Assembly (NCBI RefSeq): GCF_018613725.1
Contig: NZ_JAGGPS010000014.1
Coordinates: 44,959 to 108,958 of the forward strand
Direction of reading: 5' to 3'
DNA length: 64,000 bases
Source of the DNA: Hymenobacter sp. ISL-91
Lineage (GTDB): Bacteria > Bacteroidota > Bacteroidia > Cytophagales > Hymenobacteraceae
Shown: positions 1 to 6,471 of the stretch, piece by piece
Position numbering within the stretch: the stretch's first letter is position 1
Layout of the letters: every line of letters starts with the position of its first letter
Made by a program: the position numbers and the translations under genes
Notes under the pieces: model-generated
What the model was told of the DNA's origin: nothing
Database searches by the model: none
What the model saw: only the letters and a program-made list of their open reading frames with translations

Positions 1-1563
1 CCGAAAACCACCTTCCGCATCCGCGACGCCATTTTCGGCCGCCAGCGCTACTGGGGCGAGCCCATCCCGATTTACTACAAGGATGGCGTAGCCTACGGCG
101 TGGCCGAAGCCGATCTGCCGCTGGTGCTGCCCGAAATCGACGCCTACAAGCCCACCGAAACCGGCGAGCCGCCCCTAGCCCGCGCCCAGGATTGGCTGTA
201 CAAGGGCCAGTACCCCTACGAGCTGAGCACTATGCCCGGCTGGGCGGGCTCCAGCTGGTACTACCTGCGCTACATGGACCCGCACAACGCCGAGCGGTTC
301 GTGGGCGAAGAAGCCGAAGCCTACTGGCAGAACGTGGACCTGTATTTGGGCGGGGCTGAACACGCCACCGGCCACCTGCTCTACTCCCGCTTCTGGCACC
401 TGTTCCTGAAGGATTTAGGCCTGGTAACGGCCAATGAGCCTTTCCAGAAGCTGATTAATCAGGGGATGATATTGGGCCGCTCGAACTTCGTGTATCGTTT
501 GAATGTAAGCTACTTACAGGCCGATAAAGACAAGCAGATGCAGAAGCTGACTGGCCCTAATGTCTTCGTTTCCAAGGGAATTTATGAGGCGGTAAGTGAA
601 ATTGGCCTGCTGGAAGCCCTTCACGACAACACGGGTACGGTCCGCGCCGGTATTAAGGAGGCGCTGAAGCAACTGATGAAACCCAACACTGGAGCTTATT
701 CTTTCGCTAGCGCCCAGTTCGGAACGCCAGCGTTTACTCCTCTCCATGTCGATGTGAACATTGTAGAGAACGATACGCTCGACATTGAAGCCTTTCGAAA
801 CTCGCGGGCGGAGTACGCCAATGCTGAGTTCATTCTCGAAGAAAACGGCACCTACGTATGTGGCACCGAAGTCGAGAAGATGTCGAAGTCGAAGTACAAT
901 GTGGTGAACCCCGACACGCTGATTGAGCGCTACGGGGCCGATGCGCTGCGGATGTACGAGATGTTCCTGGGCCCGCTGGAGCAGTTCAAGCCCTGGAACA
1001 CCAACGGCATGAGCGGCGTGGCGGGCTTCCTGAAAAAGCTCTGGCGCCTCTACCACCCCCAGGATGGCGTTTTTGCCGTAACCGACGAGCCGGCCGCCCC
1101 CGCCGAGTTGAAGGCCCTGCACAAGGCCATCCGCAAGGTAGAAGAGGACATTGAGCGGTTCTCGTTCAACACCACCGTCAGCGCCCTGATGATTACGGTG
1201 AACGAACTGACGGCCCTCGATTGCCACAAGCGGGCCGTGCTGGAGCCGTTGGTGGTGCTGCTTTCCCCGTATGCGCCGCACCTGGCCGAGGAACTGTGGT
1301 CGGAGCTGGGCCACGCGGCCGGTTCCATTAGCACGGCCGCCTACCCCGAGTTCCGCGAGGAATTCCTGGTGGAGGACACGGTGAATTACCCGGTGGCCAT
1401 CAACGGTAAGGTACGCGAGCAGCTGCAGTTCCCGGCCACCGCCACCGCCGCCGAAATTGAAGCCGCCGTGCGCGCCACCGATATCCTGGCCCGCTTCGCC
1501 GAAGGCAAGCCTGCTAAAAAGGTGATTGTCGTGCCCGGCCGGATGGTGAATATCGTGGTGTAG
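1..1563 (+). CDS. leuS: Leucyl-tRNA synthetase, C-terminal part (5' end outside window)
   Basis: Class I aminoacyl-tRNA synthetase that charges tRNA-Leu in the cytoplasm. The frame is open from base 1, so the N-terminal HIGH half lies outside the window. Visible are part of the catalytic core (GRQRYWGEP near the left edge), the KMSKS loop at 877-891 inside [16 protein letters not shown], the alpha-helical anticodon-binding domain, and a C-terminal domain ending in [15 protein letters not shown]. Between an FVSKG motif (about 565-580) and HVDVNIV (about 744) there is an extra stretch of roughly 50-60 residues that I do not recall from typical Bacteroidota LeuRS. Bases 481-780 are only about 50% GC by my count, against about 63% further on. 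The TAG stop is followed by a large palindrome. Confidence 0.97.
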   Translation, partial: PKTTFRIRDAIFGRQRYWGEPIPIYYKDGVAYGVAEADLPLVLPEIDAYKPTETGEPPLARAQDWLYKGQYPYELSTMPGWAGSSWYYLRYMDPHNAERFVGEEAEAYWQNVDLYLGGAEHATGHLLYSRFWHLFLKDLGLVTANEPFQKLINQGMILGRSNFVYRLNVSYLQADKDKQMQKLTGPNVFVSKGIYEAVSEIGLLEALHDNTGTVRAGIKEALKQLMKPNTGAYSFASAQFGTPAFTPLHVDVNIVENDTLDIEAFRNSRAEYANAEFILEENGTYVCGTEVEKMSKSKYNVVNPDTLIERYGADALRMYEMFLGPLEQFKPWNTNGMSGVAGFLKKLWRLYHPQDGVFAVTDEPAAPAELKALHKAIRKVEEDIERFSFNTTVSALMITVNELTALDCHKRAVLEPLVVLLSPYAPHLAEELWSELGHAAGSISTAAYPEFREEFLVEDTVNYPVAINGKVREQLQFPATATAAEIEAAVRATDILARFAEGKPAKKVIVVPGRMVNIVV

Positions 1564-1620
1564 CTGGTCAGGGTTTGAGCAAAATATCCTCTTCAAGAAC
1601 TACCTGCTATTTTCATTGTA

Positions 1621-1776
1621 GCCCCAGCGGGGCGACATATCGGTAGTAACCCAATAGCCATTTATTTACAAAGCCCCAGCGGGGTGGCACCAATCGTTAA
1701 ACGGTTGGTGCCGCCCCGCTGGGGCTTTAATTCTTCAACCACAAACCATACTACCGATATGTCGCCCCGCTGGGGC
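1621..1776. repeat. Nested double palindrome between leuS and the YjbR gene
   Basis: Two inverted repeats lie one inside the other. The outer arms, 1621-1648 and 1749-1776, are perfect 28-bp complements beginning GCCCCAGCGGGGCGAC. The inner arms, 1671-1698 and 1700-1727, match at 26 of 28 bases around a single-base loop. Each arm begins with the same AGCCCCAGCGGGG core. The structure sits between convergent genes and could terminate both, but it is larger than a normal terminator and looks like two copies of a dispersed palindromic element. Confidence 0.9.
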
Positions 1777-1808
1777 TTTAAAAGGCTTTGATAAGCAATT
1801 CCTGGACT

Positions 1809-2159
1809 CTATCCCTCTATTTCTTGCCGCACAGCCCGCGGCAGGGAAGCGCGCACGAGGTCATAGGAATGGTCAATTAGCTCGCGGAGCTGCTGGCCCG
1901 GGATGCCGGTGCCGATGAGCACCGTGTTCCAGTGCTTCTTGTTCATGTGGTAACCGGGCAGCACGTACTCGTGCTGCTCGCGTAGCTCCGTGGCCCGCTC
2001 GGGGTCGCACTTCAGGTTGATGCTGGCGAAGGTATTGAGGTCGGTGAGGGCGAATAGCTTACCGCCAACCTTGAATACCAGCGTATCGGGGCCGAAGGGC
2101 GTGTCTTCGGTAACACCAGCCTTCAGCAGGCAATAGTCGCGGAACTCTTCGATGTGCAT
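1809..2159 (-). CDS. MmcQ/YjbR family protein
   Basis: A 116-residue protein with the length and motifs of the MmcQ/YjbR family, which has a CyaY-like fold and is usually annotated as DNA-binding. Supporting features are an N-terminal HIEEFRDYCL helix, the TLVFKVGGKLFAL strand pair, a central INLKCDPERA segment, and the HMNKKHWNTV motif typical of the family. The cellular role is not established. It starts at ATG (2157-2159) and ends convergent with leuS. A hairpin at 2183-2221 separates it from the upstream small membrane gene, so it is probably transcribed on its own. Confidence 0.9.
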   Translation of the reverse strand: MHIEEFRDYCLLKAGVTEDTPFGPDTLVFKVGGKLFALTDLNTFASINLKCDPERATELREQHEYVLPGYHMNKKHWNTVLIGTGIPGQQLRELIDHSYDLVRASLPRAVRQEIEG

Positions 2160-2172
2160 GGGCTGAGCTCGG

Positions 2173-2221
2173 ATAAAAAAACTGTCATCCTGAGCGGAGC
2201 GTCGCTCCGCTCAGGATGACA
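2173..2221 (-). terminator. Intrinsic terminator made from a GTCATCCTGAGC palindrome
   Basis: A perfect 19-bp inverted repeat (2183-2201 / 2203-2221) with a 1-base loop. On the minus strand it is followed by a run of seven T (2174-2180), so it should end transcription of the small membrane gene at 2243. The arm TGTCATCCTGAGCGGAGCG belongs to the GTCAT...GAGC palindrome group seen elsewhere in the window. Confidence 0.75.
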
Positions 2222-2242
2222 GGTGGTTTTGGCGTTTCTGGT

Positions 2243-2416
2243 TTAGCGGATAAACCAGCGGTAGAGCAGCACCAGAAAACCGACCAGGAACATGGCCAGG
2301 CTCAGCTTATTGATGAAGTGCATGGTCCGGAGGTTGAAGTTGGTGGGCCGGTTGGGGTCGTTTTTGCGGAAGAAATAACCGAATACGGGGCCGAGATTGA
2401 ACAGGTCTTTGCGCAT
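2243..2416 (-). CDS. Small single-span membrane protein (DUF6728-like)
   Basis: A 57-residue protein if started at ATG 2416; the frame stays open to 2452 (69 residues). It begins MRKDLFNLGPVFGYFFRK, has a polar KNDPNRPTNFNLRTMHFINK stretch, and then one hydrophobic helix (LSLAMFLVGFLVLLYRWF). The pattern matches short conserved Cytophagales proteins that I recall as DUF6728; that family name is from memory. Function unknown. It lies upstream of the YjbR gene on the same strand but is separated from it by a terminator. Confidence 0.7.
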   Translation of the reverse strand: MRKDLFNLGPVFGYFFRKNDPNRPTNFNLRTMHFINKLSLAMFLVGFLVLLYRWFIR

Positions 2417-2518
2417 GACGAAGAAGAAGTTGCGGGTTCGGAAAGATAACACCCGTCGCCAGAAAATGATTTGCCTGGCGGAGACAAAAGCCTCCCATTC
2501 GCGGCAATAAAATGGGCT

Positions 2519-4288
2519 CTAGCCGCGGTAGAGCTGTTCGAGCTGTTTGGTATTATTCTCGCGAATGACCTTGCGCCGCACCTTGAGCGTAGGCGTCAAT
2601 TCGCCCGAATCCACGCTCCAGGGCGTGGCCAGCAGCGCCACTTTCTTGATTCGCTCCCAGTCGGCAAACGTGGCGTTGGCATCCTGCAGCAGCTGCTCGT
2701 AGCGCTGCTGCACCCGCTCGTCGGCGGCCAGCGCTTCGTCCGACAGCCCGGCGGGCAGGCCCTGGCCGGCAGCCCAGGTGCGCAGTTCGGCAAAGGCCGG
2801 CACCAGCAGCGCGGCCGTAAACTTCTCGCCCTCGCCCACCACCATCACCTGCTCGACCAGCGGCGACTCCGACAATCGGGACTCCAGCGGCTGCGGGGCC
2901 ACGTACTTGCCGTTGGCGTTCTTGAACATCTCCTTCTTGCGGTCTGTAATCTTGAGAAACTTGCCCTGCACCAGCTCGCCGATGTCGCCGGTGTGCAGCC
3001 AGCCGTCGGCGTCGAGCACCTCGGCCGTGAGGTCGGGCCGGTTGTAGTAGCCGCGCATCACGGAGGGCGAGCGGGTCAGGATTTCGCCGTCTGGGGCAAT
3101 CTGCACCTCCACGTTCGGCAGCACCGGCCCCACGGCCCCAATCAGGTTGTTCTCAGGCTCAGGCCGGCTGGCAGCAATTACGGGCGAGGTTTCGGTCATG
3201 CCGTAGCCCTCCATCACCCGGATGCCGGCCGACCAGAACACCCGCGCCAGCCGCGGCTGCAGGGCCGCGCCGCCGCAGATAATAAAGCGCACCTCGCCGC
3301 CCAGCGCCGCCCGCCACTTGCTGAACACCAACTTGTTGGCCAGCGCCAACTGCGCGTTGTACCACCAGCCCTGGTCCTGCTGGGTGTCGTAGCGCAGGCC
3401 CAGCGCCAGGGCCCAGTCGAAGAGCTTGCGTTTGGCGCCCGTCAGCTGCTGGCCGGTGGCCACAATCTTGTCGAATATCTTTTCGAGCAGGCGCGGCACG
3501 GTGGTAAAGGCGTGGGGCTGCACCTCGCGCAGGTTGTCGGCAATAAGCGCCACGCTTTCGGCGTAGTAGATGCTGAAGCCCAGCTGCAGGTACAGAAACG
3601 TGGCCGTGCGCTCGAAAATGTGGCTCAGGGGCAGGAAGCTGAGCGTTTTGGAACCCGGCGCCAGCGGCAGGTAGCTGAGCAGGTTTTCGCAGTTGAAGAG
3701 GATGTTGCGGTGGCTGAGCATGACGCCCTTGGGCCGGCCGGTGGTGCCCGAGGTGTAGATGAGCGTGAGCAAATCGTCGGGCTGCACGGCGGCCCGCAGC
3801 GGCACCAGCTCGGCCGGGTCGGCGGTGGCACCGCGGGCCAGCAGGTCGGCCAGCGAGGGGGCGCCGGGCGTGGGGTCGAAGGTGAAGATGTGCTCGGGAC
3901 CCGCTTCAAGCCCGACAATGGCCTGCCGCACTTTGTCGAGCAGCGGCGCATCCTGCACCAGCACCACCCGCACGCCGGCATCCTGGAAAATGTGGCGGTA
4001 GTCGTCGACGGTGATGGTAGGATACATGGGTACGCTCACGGCTCCGAGCTGGGCAATGGCCATATCGGCAATTACCCATTCGGGCCGGTTGGCGCAGATG
4101 ATGGCCACTTTGTCGCCGGCCGCCACGCCCAGCGTCCGCAGGCCCAGGCTGAGCTGGTCGGCGCTTTGCTGCACCTGTTGGGCGCTGCGGGGTTGCCAGC
4201 GGCCGTCGCGCTTTTCTACCAGGCAGTCGGCCTGCGGGGTGGTTTCAGCCAGGTGGGCCAGCAAATCGAAGGTGCGGGAAAACGTCAT
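2519..4288 (-). CDS. Long-chain fatty-acid--CoA ligase (AMP-binding)
   Basis: A 589-residue ANL-superfamily enzyme that activates fatty acids to acyl-CoA through an acyl-adenylate. The P-loop signature LTLIYTSGTTGRPKGVMLSH lies near residue 175, followed by the A5-type motif YGMTETSPV, the A7 motif GWLHTGDIGE, and DRKKEMFKNANGKYVAP with the hinge and catalytic-lysine region. The length and the insertion after the P-loop fit the FadD15 type, which favours long chains. It starts at ATG 4288. A possible role is degrading or recycling fatty acids released by lipases, but no beta-oxidation gene is adjacent. Confidence 0.95.
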   Translation of the reverse strand: MTFSRTFDLLAHLAETTPQADCLVEKRDGRWQPRSAQQVQQSADQLSLGLRTLGVAAGDKVAIICANRPEWVIADMAIAQLGAVSVPMYPTITVDDYRHIFQDAGVRVVLVQDAPLLDKVRQAIVGLEAGPEHIFTFDPTPGAPSLADLLARGATADPAELVPLRAAVQPDDLLTLIYTSGTTGRPKGVMLSHRNILFNCENLLSYLPLAPGSKTLSFLPLSHIFERTATFLYLQLGFSIYYAESVALIADNLREVQPHAFTTVPRLLEKIFDKIVATGQQLTGAKRKLFDWALALGLRYDTQQDQGWWYNAQLALANKLVFSKWRAALGGEVRFIICGGAALQPRLARVFWSAGIRVMEGYGMTETSPVIAASRPEPENNLIGAVGPVLPNVEVQIAPDGEILTRSPSVMRGYYNRPDLTAEVLDADGWLHTGDIGELVQGKFLKITDRKKEMFKNANGKYVAPQPLESRLSESPLVEQVMVVGEGEKFTAALLVPAFAELRTWAAGQGLPAGLSDEALAADERVQQRYEQLLQDANATFADWERIKKVALLATPWSVDSGELTPTLKVRRKVIRENNTKQLEQLYRG

Positions 4289-4428
4289 AGCAAACAGAGC
4301 GGGGTACGCTGCCGGAACCGCGGCAATCAGCCAAAAATAGCCGGCTTCGCGGTGGCAATGGTGCCAGGCCCTAATTTTATCAGACTACATTCGCTTCAGA
4401 GACGCTTATCCGCGCCGTTGCTCCGCCT

Positions 4429-4890
4429 ATGAAACCCCTGCTTCTGTTGCCGCTGCTGCTGCTGAGCGCGCCGGCTGCCTTCGCCCAAACCCAGCCAAAC
4501 GCCGAAACCGAAGCCGTACAGCAAACCGTTCGCCGGTTTTTTGAGGGCATGCGCCGCGGCGACAGTACCGCCGTGCGCGCCACGCTGGCCCCGGGAGCGA
4601 TTTTCCATACGCTCGCCACCAAAAACGGCCAGACCCAGCTACGGCCCGAAAGCCCGTCGGGGTTTGTGAAGGCCGTGGGCACCCCGCATCCGCAGGTGTG
4701 GGATGAGCGCATCACGTTTGAGAAAGTGCTCATCGACGCCAACCTGGCCAGCGTCTGGACGCCCTACGAGTTTTACCTGGGCAGCACCTTCAGCCACTGC
4801 GGTTACAACTCGTTTCAGCTGGTAAAGCTGGCCGACGGCTGGCGCATCGCCCACGTCATCGACACGCGCCGCATGGAGAAGTGTAAGTAA
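4429..4890 (+). CDS. Secreted NTF2-like / lumazine-binding-like protein
   Basis: A 153-residue exported protein. It has a clear signal peptide (MKPLLLLPLLLLSAPAAFAQ, cleavage after AFA or FAQ) and then one NTF2/SnoaL-type alpha+beta cone. Typical features are the opening helix (VQQTVRRFFEGMRRGDSTAV), the FHTL...G strand, and the closing KLADGWRIAHVIDTRR strand. Such proteins are often periplasmic and annotated only as nuclear transport factor 2 family; the ligand is unknown. The TAA stop at 4888-4890 lies inside the end (GTAAC) of the repeat element that follows. Confidence 0.85.
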   Translation: MKPLLLLPLLLLSAPAAFAQTQPNAETEAVQQTVRRFFEGMRRGDSTAVRATLAPGAIFHTLATKNGQTQLRPESPSGFVKAVGTPHPQVWDERITFEKVLIDANLASVWTPYEFYLGSTFSHCGYNSFQLVKLADGWRIAHVIDTRRMEKCK

Positions 4891-5038
4891 CAAAAGTCGG
4901 GGAGGTCGATGTAGGGGCGGGGCTTGCCCCCGCCCGCCGTTGGACGATTCCCGCTGAACGACTACCGTTACAGTGGCGCGCACGGCGGGCGGGGACAAGC
5001 CCCGCCCCTACGCCGTTCTTCGCAGCTTGGGCAGTTAC
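4887..5038. repeat. GTAGGGGCGGGG palindromic element, copy A
   Basis: Inner arms 4911-4939 and 4983-5011 are near-perfect 29-bp complements (GTAGGGGCGGGGCTTG...). Weaker similarity reaches to GTAAC at both outer ends (4887-4891 and the complement at 5034-5038). The terminal TAA supplies the stop codon of the NTF2-like gene on the left and of the epimerase remnant on the right. The family has four copies here (also near 13.6, 16.3 and 25.3 kb). Confidence 0.85.
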
Positions 5039-5277
5039 CCGCTGGCCGCCGCCACCACGTCCGGCACTTCCAGCACTGGCCGCGCGAAGCCGCGCTGCGC
5101 TACGTGCAGCATGGCCTGCCCCAGCCCGGCCAGCGTAGAAGCGTAGCGAGGCGCCAGCCCCCGTAGCACCGGATACAGCCAGCCAAGGTACTTGTAATAG
5201 GAAAGCACGTGCTGCTGGCCGGGCGTGGGCTTCAGGAAGCCGGGCCGGAACAGGAAGGCCGCCCGAAACCCCAGCCC
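5035..5277 (-). pseudogene. NAD-dependent epimerase, C-terminal remnant
   Basis: About 80 codons recognisable as the C-terminus of the NAD(P)-binding epimerase/oxidoreductase family common in Bacteroidota: FLFRPGFLKPTPGQ, SYYKYLGWLYPVLRGLAP, LGQAMLHVAQRGF, PVLEVPDV. There is no Rossmann domain and no start codon. The reading frame runs without interruption from the broken SUKH gene upstream; the junction falls near the shared SLG-LG residues (about 5275). The likely origin is a deletion or recombination that fused the tails of two genes. The TAA stop at 5035-5037 lies in the end of repeat copy A. Confidence 0.75.
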
Positions 5278-5679
5278 CAGCGAGCAATTGAGCTTGATAA
5301 AGAACTTGCGCGGGTCTTCGGCTTCCTCTTCCTAGAAGTAATCGTGAAACAGGTATCCTACCTGGGAATCCCGGATATCTAGCGCAATGGGGTCACCGGT
5401 TGAACCGGCTCCCACCAGCAGCAACCCGGCTTGCCAGGCCCGCTGGAAATCATCTTCCCAATCCAGTTTATTTTTCAGGCCGTTCACCTAGTCAAAATGC
5501 ACCTCCCCGATTGACAGATCGGTATCGAAGGAAAACTCCGTCAAAAACTGCTGTACCTCTGCCGAAACGGCCCTCTGCTGCAGTAGGTCAGCGTTTTCGG
5601 GTCGCAGGCGCTCACGATGCTTCTGGACGTTGATACCAGCCGCCTCCAGTGCTGCCTGCATTTTTTGTATATCCGTCAT
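5278..5679 (-). pseudogene. SMI1/KNR4 (SUKH) family protein with two in-frame TAG codons
   Basis: Read from ATG 5679, the frame encodes a SUKH-type protein: an N-terminal helical part with the FSFDTDLSIGEVHFD strand, then VNGLKNKLDWEDDF, LLVGAGSTGDPIALDI (the hallmark G-x-G-x-GDPI region), VGYLFHDYF and EEEAEDPRKFFIKL. Two TAG codons (5488-5490 and 5332-5334) interrupt it with no frameshift. The rebuilt length is about 135 residues, normal for the family. SUKH proteins are often immunity proteins of contact-dependent toxin systems. Here the gene is most likely decayed, and its end is fused to an epimerase tail. Confidence 0.8.
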
Positions 5680-5700
5680 AATCAATATGGGATTCGTAGT

Positions 5701-6000
5701 TCAATCACCCTGTGCCAGCAAGCCGCAATGCGCCTGCGCTGCCCGTTGGAGAAGCGCCGCAAACACTATACGCGTGCTTGGGTCCACGGCAGCTTTAGGC
5801 AGCTGGCTCATTTGCTGTTGTTTGCGGATAATCAACTCATTGCCCCAGCGGAATTTACCGTAGTAATCAAGCCACGATTCGATAATTCCGGCTGCTTGCA
5901 GTTCGATAATCGCCTCGTATTCCATACCGCCAAAACGCTCCAGCGTTAAGCCCTTGCTCGAAATGTTATGGCTATCTTGAATCAAGTAGAAATCCAGCAT
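5701..6000 (-). CDS. Unrecognised 99-residue protein upstream of the SUKH remnant
   Basis: A small protein starting at ATG 6000 and ending at TGA 5701, only 21 bases before the SUKH ATG and in the same orientation, so the two probably formed an operon. I do not recognise the family. It begins MLDFYLIQDSHNIS, has a central EYEAIIELQAAGIIESW...FRWGNEL segment that looks amphipathic, and ends in an Ala/Gln-rich helix. There is no signal peptide or membrane helix. Its position next to a SUKH gene suggests an immunity-type cassette, but this is inference only. Confidence 0.55.
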   Translation of the reverse strand: MLDFYLIQDSHNISSKGLTLERFGGMEYEAIIELQAAGIIESWLDYYGKFRWGNELIIRKQQQMSQLPKAAVDPSTRIVFAALLQRAAQAHCGLLAQGD

Positions 6001-6081
6001 AGATATGCTTAGTTACAAGAAAAAAACTGGCGTTAAATAATGCGGGGCAATCGTAATGAACATTATCTACACACTAAATAA

Positions 6082-6459
6082 TCAGATAAATTTTACATTA
6101 ATCAACGTTGCAATGAGTGCAGGTATGATAGTTAAAATGATAGCAATTATCCCTCGTATAAGCCTAGGTATTCCGTGAATTTCTGAAGCTTTTCTTACTA
6201 TTCTTCTATACTTTTTGTCGTAGATCCGATAAATAATGAAGTAAGAAATTAAACTTGGAATTAGTAGAATCGAAAGAAATAAAACTACCCCGATTTCTAC
6301 ATTGCTTTTGACAACACTTACTGCCAAAAGCACTAGATTAAGAAACAAAATCCCAACGCATAGTCCCATTGCACCGGCAGCCCGAGAAATACCATCAGAC
6401 CATCTATTTCGATGTGCTGCGCAGTAGTACCAAGTAAAAATGATGTGCAGATATTGCAT
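6082..6459 (-). CDS. AT-rich hypothetical membrane protein
   Basis: A 125-residue protein with three predicted hydrophobic helices: one after an N-terminal polar part (AMGLCVGILFLNLVLLAVSVV), one following (IGVVLFLSILLIPSLISYFII), and one near the C-terminus (IIAIILTIIPALIATLI), with a basic YDKKYRRIVRK loop. No family recognised. Rows inside it are about 28% GC by my count, far below the genome, indicating horizontal acquisition together with the neighbouring SUKH patch. The start is ATG 6459, just upstream of the ispG 3' end on the same strand. Confidence 0.6.
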   Translation of the reverse strand: MQYLHIIFTWYYCAAHRNRWSDGISRAAGAMGLCVGILFLNLVLLAVSVVKSNVEIGVVLFLSILLIPSLISYFIIYRIYDKKYRRIVRKASEIHGIPRLIRGIIAIILTIIPALIATLINVKFI

Positions 6460-6471
6460 TAGAAATGCTCG

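Noticed and set aside
514..1596. 360-codon open frame on the minus strand opposite leuS
   Set aside because: It is a high-GC shadow of leuS with no domain and low-complexity Gly/Arg/His composition.
2471..4432. 653-codon plus-strand frame opposite the acyl-CoA ligase
   Set aside because: Antisense shadow; the minus-strand protein has all ANL motifs, and this one has none.
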